Assembly (NCBI GenBank): GCA_012519985.1
Contig: JAAYPC010000116.1
Location: 1-43,175, forward strand
DNA length: 43,175 nucleotides
Source: Fibrobacter sp.
Lineage (GTDB): Bacteria; Fibrobacterota; Chitinivibrionia; Chitinivibrionales; Chitinispirillaceae
Reading direction: 5' to 3'
This document shows positions 15,181-24,444 of the stretch, in pieces. Position numbers and translations under genes: made by a program. Below the pieces are notes generated by a model. That model saw only the letters and a program-made list of their open reading frames with translations. It made no database searches and was not told the DNA's origin. Every line of letters starts with the position of its first letter. Within the stretch, counting starts at the first letter, position 1.

Positions 15181-17403
15181 ATGAGAACCCATCAAATCAA
15201 TAACATATGTTTAAAAACACTTAGTATAGCAGCTTTTTTGTTAGTTGTTTTTTTGAACGGATCTGTTTTTGCCAATTATGAAACCATTAAAGTAAGCCAT
15301 AATGTGAATCAGGTCACAGTACTTTCTTCTACAGACAGTGGTTGTATAATAGAAATTCAGCTTGGAACCTTTCACAGAAAGAGTATAAACATTAATGGGG
15401 ATGAATACAATTTATTGGATCTACCTATTGGATCTTTGATTCTGGAAAAGGGAAATCCAGAGCTTCCTAAAATATCCCGAAGTATAACCATTCCTCATGG
15501 TAAATGTATTTCTTATAATATAGTAGAACAGAAATATGAATCTTATTCTATGAAAGTTGCTCCTTCTAAGGGGCTTTTGATGAGAGGTGATGATCAGGAG
15601 GGTGTGGAGTATACTTTTGGTCAGATTTATAAGGAAGATAAATTTTACCCTGAAAATATGCTTGAGGTTGGTGAGCCATATCTTATCAGAGATTTGCGTG
15701 GCGTAAGAATCAATTTTTTCCCTTTCAGTTACAATCCACTCTCAGGTACATTGAAAGTATATACAAAAATGGTAATCGAATTTAAATATACTGGACAGAG
15801 CAGGGCAAATTCGTATGAAAAAGATCGTTATGAAAGCAATCGTTTTTTTGAGCCCATTCTTCGAAACCATTTTCTTAATTATGCTCAGCAGAAAAGCAAT
15901 AAAAGGGCGGTTGCAGACGCAGGTAAAATGCTGGTAATTGCATACAATGACTTCGTTGATGAGATGCAGCCATTTGTATTGCACAAAAACTCTATCGGAC
16001 TGAATACAGAGCTTGTGAGTATGGATAGTATAGGTACAACTGCAGCTGATGTGAAAAATTTCATCCAGAATTACTATGATAACGATAATTCTTTAACTTT
16101 TGTACTATTGGTAGGAGATAATGCTCAGATACCAACATTTATAGTTTCGGGGGGAGGGTCTGATCCTACTTATTCATTGGTTTCAGGATCAGATAACTAC
16201 CCGGACATAATTATCGGAAGATTTTCTGCCGAAACCGACGACCAGGTGATCACCATGGTACAACGATCAATCAATTACAATAAAGAAGATCCATCATTTC
16301 ACAACGCAATCGGTATTGCCTCCTCAAGTGGTGCTGGTGATGATGGGGAATATGACTGGGAGCATATGAGAAATATCAGAACAGATCTGTTGAACTGGCA
16401 TTATGTTCATGTGGATGAATTCTATGAAGGTTCACGAGGTGGTGCTGATGCTCCAAATAATCCAACTCCTGATATGATAATAGCTAGCATAAATAATGGA
16501 GTATCTCTGATAAATTATATCGGCCATGGAAGTAATGATAAATGGGCCACATCAGGGTTTTCCATTTCTGACGTAAATGCCCTTTCAAATGATAACAAAT
16601 TACCTTTTATTTTTTCTGTTGGATGTCTGGTGGGCAATTTTATTGACAGAACATGCTTTTGCGAAGCATGGCTGAGGGCTAAGAATAATCTTACCAATAA
16701 TCCTACGGGGGCAATCGGAATCTATGGTTCAAGTGTAAAACAATTATTCATACCTCCTATGGAAGCACAGGATGAATTCAACAGACTGTTAACCACTGAA
16801 CAGAATGCTACCTTCGGAGCCTTATGCTATAACAGTTCTATTGCAATGATCGACAAATACGGAACCTCTGGAGAGACTACGTTTCTGACCTGGCAAATCT
16901 TCGGAGATCCCTCCATTAACGTTTTGCCGCCAGCTCCTATACCACAAGGAAATATCAAAATTCAGTTCATGACCTATCATCCTTTGGCACTGACAAATTC
17001 TGTTTCGGTGAATTTAAGAATTATTAACACAGGAACTACTGATATCGATCTTGCCAGCGTAACTGCAAAATATTTTTATACTTATGAGGGAGCTGCTCAA
17101 AGAGAAGAAACTCATGTCCACTGGTCTGGAATCCTTCCTTCAGGAAGAGATATCACTTCCAAAGTGAATGCTACTATAGAATCTCTAGATGTTAATCACA
17201 TTCTAAACATATCCTTCGATTCGGATGCCGGAGTTTTAATACCTGGAGAATATGTTGAATGTCAGACCCGTTTCAACAAATTAAACTGGACAAATTATGA
17301 CCAGTCCAATGACTTCTCATTTAGCACTTTTACCAACTTTTGGGATTGGCAGAAAGTTGCTGGTTTTATTAATAATTCTCTGATTTGGGGAACAACTCCG
17401 TGA
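15181..17403 (+). CDS. Secreted C25 (gingipain-like) cysteine peptidase fused to a CBM3 cellulose-binding module
   Basis: A 740-residue exported protease. After a signal peptide (to about residue 31) comes a C25 propeptide-like region (to about 240), then the caspase-like catalytic domain: GKMLVIAYNDF, FVLLVGDNAQIP, YIGHGS with catalytic His449 and SVGCLVGNF with catalytic Cys482. After a PPAPIPQGN hinge, residues about 591-740 are a family 3 carbohydrate-binding module: IKIQFM start, NTGTTDIDLASV, QTRFNKLNWTNYDQSNDFSF and the terminal FINNSLIWGTTP. Arg697 and Trp703 match the cellulose-contacting Arg and Trp of CBM3a; the Asp-His pair of the planar strip appears replaced (HVHW). There is no T9SS-type tail, unlike its glycosidase neighbours. 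Confidence 0.88.
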   Translation: MRTHQINNICLKTLSIAAFLLVVFLNGSVFANYETIKVSHNVNQVTVLSSTDSGCIIEIQLGTFHRKSININGDEYNLLDLPIGSLILEKGNPELPKISRSITIPHGKCISYNIVEQKYESYSMKVAPSKGLLMRGDDQEGVEYTFGQIYKEDKFYPENMLEVGEPYLIRDLRGVRINFFPFSYNPLSGTLKVYTKMVIEFKYTGQSRANSYEKDRYESNRFFEPILRNHFLNYAQQKSNKRAVADAGKMLVIAYNDFVDEMQPFVLHKNSIGLNTELVSMDSIGTTAADVKNFIQNYYDNDNSLTFVLLVGDNAQIPTFIVSGGGSDPTYSLVSGSDNYPDIIIGRFSAETDDQVITMVQRSINYNKEDPSFHNAIGIASSSGAGDDGEYDWEHMRNIRTDLLNWHYVHVDEFYEGSRGGADAPNNPTPDMIIASINNGVSLINYIGHGSNDKWATSGFSISDVNALSNDNKLPFIFSVGCLVGNFIDRTCFCEAWLRAKNNLTNNPTGAIGIYGSSVKQLFIPPMEAQDEFNRLLTTEQNATFGALCYNSSIAMIDKYGTSGETTFLTWQIFGDPSINVLPPAPIPQGNIKIQFMTYHPLALTNSVSVNLRIINTGTTDIDLASVTAKYFYTYEGAAQREETHVHWSGILPSGRDITSKVNATIESLDVNHILNISFDSDAGVLIPGEYVECQTRFNKLNWTNYDQSNDFSFSTFTNFWDWQKVAGFINNSLIWGTTP

Positions 17404-17481
17404 TTGATATAGTTTGGTTGGCACTGAGGTGTTGAGATTTTTCTCCTGGGAGTTTTGAGAATCTCATACCGCATTTATAAA

Positions 17482-17514
17482 AACTGGTTATCTGTTTGGG
17501 GAGGATAACCAGTT
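17482..17514 (+). terminator. Hairpin downstream of the C25 peptidase gene
   Basis: AACTGGTTATC (17482-17492) pairs perfectly with GATAACCAGTT (17504-17514) across an 11-base loop, 80 bases after the peptidase stop. The T-run is missing, so this is either a weak terminator or a 3'-end stabilising hairpin. Confidence 0.55.
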
Positions 17515-17656
17515 ATTCAAAAAATTATAGTAAGTAGCTGCTCTTTGACTTATTTCGGCAGAAATCTAAAAAGTGAAATAAATGTGTTCATTTTTACTAT
17601 CAGAAGCGTTATGAGAATAGAAATGAGAGGAATGTATTTCACTGCAGGGAGAAGCT

Positions 17657-18427
17657 ATGATTAAAAAAGTAATTACTATATTGTTAATGATCGCTTCCTT
17701 TTCAAAGATATATGCATGTAAGAATCCTGATTATGTGTTCAGTGTGATTTTTAAATATGATTTAAATTATGCAGTAGATCTTTCATTGTTCGAAATCATC
17801 GGTGATGAAGGTATTAATTATTTAACAGGAAGTACAAACGATACTAATATCATAATGACTAACTCGGAAAATGTTTATTACTACAGAAGCCACTATAACA
17901 ATTATGTATTAATCGAAGTTGCTTCTGCTGGAATAAATTTTATTATAGACAGTTCTGGATTAAACATTGATGCCTTTAAGGCGGACTCTTGCATAACAAA
18001 AGAACTTGAATGGCTTAACCTTGTGGGGATAGTTCAAATTAATAAAGTAGACCGAAATATGATTTCGGCTGCATTTGCGGACAGCTTCAAGTCAGACATT
18101 TATTGGACAAAATGGGATACGCTTACCAGTAGCGAAATGACACCGGATTCTTCGGGGAGTTTCAATTGGGTAAGATGCATCACTGAATTTTCTCTTAAGT
18201 TTCCACCTGAGTCTATAGAGTACATAAATGACATAAAAAAGAACAGGCCCTCGGAAAAGTTACACAGCACTAAAAATGGTAACAGCAAATCGATTCTGGT
18301 TGATATCCGGGGCAGAAAGATTCAAAATAATCATTATTCAAAAAATAATAATTCCACTTCCAATGTAATAATCCGTTATGATATCAGGACCGGCGTGGTT
18401 AAACGTCAGGTGAAAATATATAATTAG
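17657..18427 (+). CDS. Secreted protein of unknown function
   Basis: A 256-residue protein with a signal peptide (MIKKVITILLMIASF..., cleaved near residue 20) and AGGGAGAAG before ATG 17657. No known domain was recognised. The body is rich in Asn, Ser, Asp and Tyr, typical of surface proteins. The last 50 residues contain VDIRGRKIQNN and end RQVKIYN, loosely resembling the sorting tails on the nearby glycosidases. It follows the C25 peptidase by 250 bases and a hairpin, so it is probably separately transcribed; a partner, substrate or inhibitor role for the peptidase is only a possibility from location. Confidence 0.72.
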   Translation: MIKKVITILLMIASFSKIYACKNPDYVFSVIFKYDLNYAVDLSLFEIIGDEGINYLTGSTNDTNIIMTNSENVYYYRSHYNNYVLIEVASAGINFIIDSSGLNIDAFKADSCITKELEWLNLVGIVQINKVDRNMISAAFADSFKSDIYWTKWDTLTSSEMTPDSSGSFNWVRCITEFSLKFPPESIEYINDIKKNRPSEKLHSTKNGNSKSILVDIRGRKIQNNHYSKNNNSTSNVIIRYDIRTGVVKRQVKIYN

Positions 18428-18462
18428 CTGCTCTCATTTTGCATTGATACCCCTGTACATAA

Positions 18463-18506
18463 AAGGAGTCTGCCCCTGCAAAGTTGTGAAAATGGGCAGA
18501 CTCCTT
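18463..18506 (+). terminator. Strong stem-loop terminator after the secreted protein gene
   Basis: AAGGAGTCTGCCC (18463-18475) pairs perfectly over 13 bases with GGGCAGACTCCTT (18494-18506), 35 bases after the stop. The following bases are pyrimidine-rich (CTTC) rather than a full T-run. Confidence 0.7.
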
Positions 18507-18659
18507 CTTCAGTATGTATAGCCCTACAAATCTGCTTTGGAATTATCCTGATATGATTTGTATACCACAAAGATCGTTTGCCAACAGAAAAAATAGGAAT
18601 TAATCAATTCTCGACCTGAATCATCTGATTTAGAATCAAGTATATTTAACACTCTTTAA

Positions 18660-18688
18660 TTGCTTGTAGATAGAAAGTATACTATATT
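18660..18688 (+). promoter_or_regulatory. Candidate sigma-70 promoter for the PEGA/SUMF1 gene pair
   Basis: TTGCTT (18660-18665) and TATATT (18683-18688) are separated by 17 bases, 58 bases before the PEGA-protein start. The region is AT-rich, so such a match could arise by chance. Confidence 0.3.
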
Positions 18689-18746
18689 TAATAAGTAAAA
18701 CATCTTTGAAGATAAAACTATTTTTTGAATTAACTTTGGATCATTA

Positions 18747-19664
18747 ATGGTTCATTCTTCCCGGTTTCAAAAAGCATTTCCTTTTTTGACTATCTTTCTT
18801 CTTTCAATATTTTCTATATATGGCCAGACTAATAAAGAAACCGTAATGGTTCTTGGAGTTATAAGTAATAAAACTACTAATAGCGAATATGACGAATTAA
18901 ACATATTGCTTCATGAAACACTTGAAAACCATCCATTTTCCCCTGAAACGATTTTAGATACTTTGATTTTATTAGATACAGTTCTTGATGAATCTGCAAT
19001 AATCAGGGCGCGTAATCTGAATGCAGAATATATTCTTTGGGGAAGTATTGATACTTCTGATTATGGTATAAACATCACTTTAAAGCTGTTTGATATGTCC
19101 CAGGCGACAACCTCTCATATTGATCTGATGATAAAAGGTGATGAGAAAAACGAAGATATCGCAAACATATTGCGATCCAAACTTCTCATCTGGCTTCAAC
19201 GAACAACAATGGCACATCTGATAATATCTACTATACCTGGTAATGCAACTGTACTATTGGATAACAAAGAGATCGGTTTAACCCCATTTGAAGGGATGGT
19301 TCAGCCTGGTACTTTCATTTTGGAATTAACAAAAATGACATTTTCTCCAATAAAAATTCCAGTTAGCTTTATAAGCGGAAACACTTATCAATATGATATT
19401 ACTCTGGGAAGGAGTGATTCGGCTCATATAAAAGATAAGAGGACTGTGCTAAGGCTTTTGACGGTATCATTGCTGTGTGCGGGAGCTGGTTGTGGTTGCT
19501 ATTATTTTCAAGGACGTTCTATGAGAAAATATCGTACAGCACTACCTCCCTCTGACTTCAACCGTTTATACCACAGGGCGGTTAGTTGGAATGTCGCAAG
19601 AAATACTCTCTTTGCCACAGCTGGTGTGACAATTTGCGGTATGTTTTTTAAAATGATTCTATAA
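18747..19664 (+). CDS. PEGA-domain membrane protein
   Basis: A 305-residue envelope protein. A signal or anchor segment (residues about 12-26) is followed by a domain that looks like a CsgG/TolB-type nucleotide-free fold (VMVLGVISNKTTNSEYDELN, then NAEYILWGSIDTSDYGINITLKLFD). Next is a PEGA domain (about 155-210: IISTIPGNATVLLDNKEIGLTP), an extracytoplasmic beta module often linked to surface-layer or signalling proteins. Two C-terminal hydrophobic stretches (about 230-250 and 285-303) probably anchor it. It is 11 bases ahead of the SUMF1 lipoprotein, so they form an operon. No enzymatic motif is seen. Confidence 0.75.
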   Translation: MVHSSRFQKAFPFLTIFLLSIFSIYGQTNKETVMVLGVISNKTTNSEYDELNILLHETLENHPFSPETILDTLILLDTVLDESAIIRARNLNAEYILWGSIDTSDYGINITLKLFDMSQATTSHIDLMIKGDEKNEDIANILRSKLLIWLQRTTMAHLIISTIPGNATVLLDNKEIGLTPFEGMVQPGTFILELTKMTFSPIKIPVSFISGNTYQYDITLGRSDSAHIKDKRTVLRLLTVSLLCAGAGCGCYYFQGRSMRKYRTALPPSDFNRLYHRAVSWNVARNTLFATAGVTICGMFFKMIL

Positions 19665-19675
19665 ATGGTTCCCAG

Positions 19676-21400
19676 ATGATTATTAGAAAATATGCTGCAG
19701 TAATAATGTTTGCAATAAGCATTTTTTTATACGGCTGCCTTCAAAGAGACAATCCCTACGATCCGGCTAACCCGAATTTTGTAATACCAGAGTTCAGTTG
19801 TACAGTTTACCTTATGGATAAATTCACCAATGAAAAGATTGGTAATGCCAGTTTAGTCTACAGTTATCAACAAATCACTGATTCTGTAGAAATTGACAGC
19901 AATGGTAATGCTTTAATCAGAATAAAAGAAAACCTTGCCGAGAATAAAATAACCATCCATGTCAGATATATTAATTCTACCACACATCGTTTATCTCAGC
20001 CCTTTTTCCTTTCTCTATACAGAGAAGGAAGAGATACAACTGTTTTTCTGGAAAGTCGATATCCTGTGCCTGTGCAATGGGATACTAATAGCACTTTTGG
20101 CGATTCAGATCAGGTGCATCTGGTCTGGTTTACCTGCAATGCTGAAAAGTTTTCTTATTACAGGTTAATCCGACATGATGTTTATTCAAAAAGAAACGAT
20201 ACGATTACTCAATTTTTTGATCGCAAAGATACTTTTTTCATTGATTATAATGTAAAAGAAAATGATATATACCTATATACATTACATGTGGTTTCTACAG
20301 ATAGCCATGTCAGTACAGGTAATGAATTGCGTATCACTATGGGTAATCTTTCTCCATTCCCGTCACGGATAATCACAGTAAAGGCTGATTTCTTCATTAA
20401 TCTGCGTATTATTTGGGAGAAAAACAATGATTCCGATTTCTTCTGTTACACAATTTATCGAAGTGTGGATTCTGTTCGATTTGATTCTGTTTTTACGATT
20501 TACAACAGATCTGATACCAATTGGCTGGATACTACCATAGACGAAGCTGCAACCCGGTATTATTATTGTATTAAAACAGTAGACAAATTGAATAAGCAAT
20601 CAGAAAGCAATATTGTATCTGGCGTGAACAGAGTGACCATTGAACAGGACCTTGTATATATTCCAGGAGGAAGCTTTATAATGGGGCGTCATGGTGTTGG
20701 GGTTCCAATGAACGAAGGACCTCAGCGTGAAGTAACTGTTGAAGCTTTTCTGATTGATCGCTATGAGGTTACTGTGGAGAGATATGTTTCATTTCTTAAC
20801 AGCGGTAATGCAGACCGATATCATACTGATCTAAAGAAAATCGGTATTAATCAAACTGAAAATGGCTTTTCACTGGATTCTACATGGAGATTTCATCCTG
20901 TAGTATGGATTAATTGGAACGATGCAGATGCATTCTGCAGATGGGTTGGTGGGCAGTTACCTTCAGAGGCACAATGGGAAAAGGCAGCAAGGGGAACAGA
21001 TAAGCGAATATACCCCTGGGGAAATGATCCATATGAGAATCAAAAACCACCTGTTTACTATCGGGCTAATTATGTGGTGGGATATGTTGATTCTGACGAT
21101 TCCGGGTATACATTTGATGGAGCAAGATATAGTGCACCTGTAGGTAATTATGCCAGTGGGATCTCTTTTTACGGTTTATTTGATATGGTTGGGAATGTGA
21201 GCGAATGGTGCTACGACTGGTACTCAAATGATGCAAATAAACCTAATGAATCGACTGAATTTGGGTTACGGAAAAGTTATCGAGGTGGAAGCTTTAAAAA
21301 CTATCTTGAAGAGCTTACAGTTACCTATCGTTTCTCTTCAGATCCCACATTGCGTAAAGAGGATTTAGGATGCCGATGTGTTTATGAACCTGATAAATAA
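19676..21400 (+). CDS. Lipoprotein with fibronectin-like modules and a SUMF1 (formylglycine-generating-enzyme-like) domain
   Basis: A 574-residue lipoprotein: the lipobox FLYGC puts the lipidated Cys at 21, followed by RDNPYDPANPN, a tail typical of Fibrobacterota-type lipoproteins. About residues 40-120 are a beta domain, 125-325 two fibronectin III-like repeats, and 325-570 a SUMF1 domain: YIPGGSFIMG, IDRYEVTVERYVSFLN, VVWINWNDADAFCRWVGG, LPSEAQWEKAARG, DMVGNVSEWCYDW, YRGGSF. It ends GCRCVYE where family members have GFRC; the two-cysteine catalytic site of true FGE is not evident, so a binding or structural role is more likely than sulfatase activation. No sulfatase gene is in the window. 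Confidence 0.85.
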   Translation: MIIRKYAAVIMFAISIFLYGCLQRDNPYDPANPNFVIPEFSCTVYLMDKFTNEKIGNASLVYSYQQITDSVEIDSNGNALIRIKENLAENKITIHVRYINSTTHRLSQPFFLSLYREGRDTTVFLESRYPVPVQWDTNSTFGDSDQVHLVWFTCNAEKFSYYRLIRHDVYSKRNDTITQFFDRKDTFFIDYNVKENDIYLYTLHVVSTDSHVSTGNELRITMGNLSPFPSRIITVKADFFINLRIIWEKNNDSDFFCYTIYRSVDSVRFDSVFTIYNRSDTNWLDTTIDEAATRYYYCIKTVDKLNKQSESNIVSGVNRVTIEQDLVYIPGGSFIMGRHGVGVPMNEGPQREVTVEAFLIDRYEVTVERYVSFLNSGNADRYHTDLKKIGINQTENGFSLDSTWRFHPVVWINWNDADAFCRWVGGQLPSEAQWEKAARGTDKRIYPWGNDPYENQKPPVYYRANYVVGYVDSDDSGYTFDGARYSAPVGNYASGISFYGLFDMVGNVSEWCYDWYSNDANKPNESTEFGLRKSYRGGSFKNYLEELTVTYRFSSDPTLRKEDLGCRCVYEPDK

Positions 21401-21560
21401 ATCACCATGTTCAGAAATATAGAGAAAAAAAGTTTGTTTTATTTGTCCTAAAAAAAAATGTTCATTAAATTGTTTGGAAGCGTTATATAGATGAAACATT
21501 TTCGAGGCGCTTTGAAAATAAATATCAGGATAATTAAGTAGAGCAAGTTTTTGCTAATAT

Positions 21561-22163
21561 ATGCGAAGAGATACGGTTGAAAAGTCTGAATGCATAAGGG
21601 TTCTTGAAGACTGGGAGCTGGTGCAGAATTTATACATCGAAAAAGAGTTTTGTTTTTCAGAACTGGTCAGACGGCATTATGAACTGGTAGTTAACATCGG
21701 CTATCGTTTTTTTTCTGATATGCAGCTTGCCAGGGATAATGCTCAGGAGGTTTTCCTCAAATTGTATTTGGATCATGAAAACATAAAACAGATGGAGCAA
21801 CCATTTGTTCATTGGCTTTGCCGGGTAACTTCGAACAACTGCCGTTCTTTATATAGGAAAAAAAACAGTGAATTGAAGGCTGTTACCGGAGGAAAGGTGG
21901 ATTTCTGGTATGGAGAAGGAGAACACAAACTTGATACCAAGAATTCCGAATCGATTAAGTATGTAAACGAAGCATTAAAAAAAATCAATGCTAATGACCG
22001 TATATTTCTCATTTTATCCCATATTGCAGAGTTGAAAACAAATGAAATTGCTGAAATCGAAAAAATACCTGAATATACAGTCAGAAGAAAAATAAAAAGA
22101 GCAGAAAAAAAACTGCATAAACTGATAGCGCAATTGGTATTGGAAGATTATGCAAAAGCATGA
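21561..22163 (+). CDS. ECF-type RNA polymerase sigma factor
   Basis: A 200-residue group 4 sigma factor. Region 2 spans about residues 28-95 (FSELVRRHYELVVNIGYRFF, DNAQEVFLKLY, PFVHWLCRVTSNNCRSLYRKK) and region 4 about 130-190 (LKKINANDRIFLILSHIAELKTNEIAEI, then the helix-turn-helix TVRRKIKRAEKKL). The linker lacks any extra domain. It overlaps the FecR-like gene by 14 bases, the classic arrangement of a sigma factor with its membrane regulator, and follows the SUMF1 gene by 160 bases. Confidence 0.9.
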   Translation: MRRDTVEKSECIRVLEDWELVQNLYIEKEFCFSELVRRHYELVVNIGYRFFSDMQLARDNAQEVFLKLYLDHENIKQMEQPFVHWLCRVTSNNCRSLYRKKNSELKAVTGGKVDFWYGEGEHKLDTKNSESIKYVNEALKKINANDRIFLILSHIAELKTNEIAEIEKIPEYTVRRKIKRAEKKLHKLIAQLVLEDYAKA

Positions 22164-23772
22164 GCATCAGATAAATTCAATACTGGAAAAGGGATTCTCA
22201 CGCCTGGTATTAGATCAAAACGATATTACCATGGCGACAGAGCAGATCATCAGGCGTGCAAAGGAAGTGCAGTTTCAAGAAAAAAAATCATCATTTTTAC
22301 AATTTCAGAAAACCCGTTTGTATGCAATTGCTGCACTGATACTTTTATGCAGTATTCCTCCTTTTATTTATATGTACCTCAATTTTAAGCGCAGTATTAT
22401 AATTCGATCAAATCCAATTGAAAAACATCAAAATGAGCGAATTAAAATTCTTTCTTTAGCAGGAGATCCAGGCAAAAGCACCGAATCTTTAATGACAACA
22501 AAAGAAATGATTGCCACCAATACAAAATCTCAGCTGCTTCTTGCAGCAGGTACACGGGCCAGGGTTTTAATGTTTGAAAGTACAAGCATAAAGGTGGATC
22601 GGGCTGATTCGGTCAAAACAGCAATCTCTCTTAATAATGGGTTGCTATCGGTTAATGTCACCGGAAGCGGAACGGATACAGTAATTATAAAAACAAACCA
22701 GGCTTTATTTACTCAAATAGGTACATTCTTTTCTATTTACACTGATTCGATCAATGGATCTGTCTTGCATGTATATCAGGGCAAGGTACGTGTACAGGAT
22801 CGATTTGGTACAGATTTAATTGTAGAGAAAGGTTGGAGCTGGACCAGTAAAGACAGAAAAGAAATTTCAGAGAGAACGAAGCATCTGATTGAATCGGATA
22901 TAAATCAGGTGTTTAAAAACAATAAAATTGAAAAGCGAATACTTTGGAGTCAAGATTTTTTCTTATCTGCTGAGCATAATTCCGAAAAAAATCCTGAAAA
23001 AGAATCATCAAGCCTTAATGTTTGCAACAAAGAAACCATGGCATTTGAATCGCACGGTGAAACAGATTTGATTTCTGCCTTGAAAGTACAAATAGAAAAT
23101 GATGAATTTCCCCATGCTGCAAAATGCATTGCGAAGCTTAAGAATACCGAAACTATAGACAGTGCATTTAAATTGTTAATAAGAGTCTCACAATATAATG
23201 TATCGGTTTTCAAATACAAAACAGCATTGAACGTGCTCGATCTGATAATTGAAGGAAACCCTTTCAGAATGAACCAACGGGAAGATGCATGGATACAAAG
23301 TTATTTTCTGCACAAGGAGTATTTGAATTCCTTACCGGAAAAAAGGTTGTCGCTGGTGAAGAACTACCATCGATTGTTTCCTGATGGCAACATGAGTGAT
23401 GATATGGCCTCAGAGGAGATAGATCTTCAATTACTGTTAAAAAACTACCAGCAAGCGGTTTCCGGAATGGAAAACTACATAAAAAAATATCCTCACAATG
23501 CCAGAAACGAGTATTATAGCTACTTATTGGCAACCATTGTCCGTGAGCAGTTACGCAAGGAAAAAGTTGCCCTTGATCTGTATAAACAATATATTCGGAA
23601 TTACCAAAAGGGTAAATATGAAGAAGATGCAATATATTGGACAATCCAGCTTAGTCTTTTGACTCATGACCAAAATACTGCTGAAAAAATGAGAAAAATA
23701 TATGTAGAAAAATATCCAAATGGAAGATGGAGCAAGGAGCTTAGAAGGATTAATATGACTTCCTTCAAATAA
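22150..23772 (+). CDS. FecR-like membrane anti-sigma/sensor with a helical-repeat C-terminus
   Basis: A 540-residue regulator expected to hold the adjacent ECF sigma factor at the membrane. A short cytoplasmic N-terminus (about 55 residues, no zinc-finger motif) is followed by one membrane helix (YAIAALILLCSIPPFIYMYL, about 58-77). Residues about 105-235 form a FecR domain (LLAAGTRARVLM, ALFTQIGTFFSIYTD, VYQGKVRVQD). The remainder, about 290-540, is alpha-helical with TPR/outer-membrane-lipoprotein-like repeats (FPHAAKCIAKLKN, YQQAVSGMENYIKKYPHNAR, KVALDLYKQYIRNY). A FecR domain joined to such an arm is longer than the usual 300-350 residue FecR protein. ATG 22150 lies inside the sigma gene. 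Confidence 0.82.
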   Translation: MQKHEHQINSILEKGFSRLVLDQNDITMATEQIIRRAKEVQFQEKKSSFLQFQKTRLYAIAALILLCSIPPFIYMYLNFKRSIIIRSNPIEKHQNERIKILSLAGDPGKSTESLMTTKEMIATNTKSQLLLAAGTRARVLMFESTSIKVDRADSVKTAISLNNGLLSVNVTGSGTDTVIIKTNQALFTQIGTFFSIYTDSINGSVLHVYQGKVRVQDRFGTDLIVEKGWSWTSKDRKEISERTKHLIESDINQVFKNNKIEKRILWSQDFFLSAEHNSEKNPEKESSSLNVCNKETMAFESHGETDLISALKVQIENDEFPHAAKCIAKLKNTETIDSAFKLLIRVSQYNVSVFKYKTALNVLDLIIEGNPFRMNQREDAWIQSYFLHKEYLNSLPEKRLSLVKNYHRLFPDGNMSDDMASEEIDLQLLLKNYQQAVSGMENYIKKYPHNARNEYYSYLLATIVREQLRKEKVALDLYKQYIRNYQKGKYEEDAIYWTIQLSLLTHDQNTAEKMRKIYVEKYPNGRWSKELRRINMTSFK

Positions 23773-24026
23773 ATTTTATGGATTCTATCAGTTGCTCTTA
23801 ACAAATCACAAAGAAGGGGCTTTTTAATAGATTATACTATTTTGATAAAAAGGGAGTAGTAATTGCCAAATAAATAAGTTACAGTATATATGTAAGATTA
23901 CATCAGGCAATATATTAACTGTCGTTGAGAAGAATTAATTTGACTCGGCTATTTACGAAGCAGGTTGAAAAATTCATTATCAACACACATACGCATCTTT
24001 AACACCTTAACTTACGAGGAGACATT

Positions 24027-24323
24027 ATGTCTAAAAAAATCTATGTCGGAAATCTGGCATTTTCAAGCAGTGAAGAGTCTGTCAAAGATCTTTTCTCTCA
24101 ATTCGGTGAAGTTCTGTCCGTTAAAATACCGACAGACCAGATAACCGGCAGATCTCGCGGCTTCTGTTTTGTGGAGATGGAAAATGTCGATGGCATTGTC
24201 GAGCAGCTTAATGGCACCGAATTTGAAGGAAGAGTGCTCAGAGTGGATTATGCTCTGGAACGCCAAAATGGAAGCCGTTTTGGCAGTAGAGGTCATTATT
24301 CTAAAAGTTATGAGTATAGATAG
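24027..24323 (+). CDS. RRM-type RNA-binding protein
   Basis: A 98-residue single RNA recognition motif protein. RNP2 is KIYVGNLAF (residues 4-12) and RNP1 is RSRGFCFVEM (about 44-53), both with the RNA-stacking aromatics in place. A short Gly/Ser/Arg/Tyr-rich tail follows. Bacterial RRM proteins of this size are commonly cold- or stress-linked post-transcriptional regulators. CGAGGAGAC ahead of ATG 24027 fixes the start. It is monocistronic with a strong terminator behind it. Confidence 0.94.
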   Translation: MSKKIYVGNLAFSSSEESVKDLFSQFGEVLSVKIPTDQITGRSRGFCFVEMENVDGIVEQLNGTEFEGRVLRVDYALERQNGSRFGSRGHYSKSYEYR

Positions 24324-24349
24324 ATATAATTCAGACTAACAAAATAAAA

Positions 24350-24403
24350 GGGCAGTTCAAAGTACTTTTCGTTTTATGACTGTCTACTGACTTTGAACTG
24401 CCC
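24350..24403. terminator. Bidirectional stem-loop between the RRM gene and the PagL-like gene
   Basis: GGGCAGTTCAAAGT (24350-24363) pairs perfectly over 14 bases with ACTTTGAACTGCCC (24390-24403). It lies between convergent genes, 27 bases past one stop and 41 past the other, so it likely ends both transcripts. On the minus strand the arm is followed by TTTTATTTTG. Confidence 0.75.
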
Positions 24404-24444
24404 TCATCATGGTGAAAATTCACCAAATCATGCCCGCAAATCAT

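Noticed and set aside
19676-21400. True formylglycine-generating enzyme that activates sulfatases
   Set aside because: It is an exported lipoprotein, the catalytic cysteine pair is not evident and no sulfatase lies in the window.
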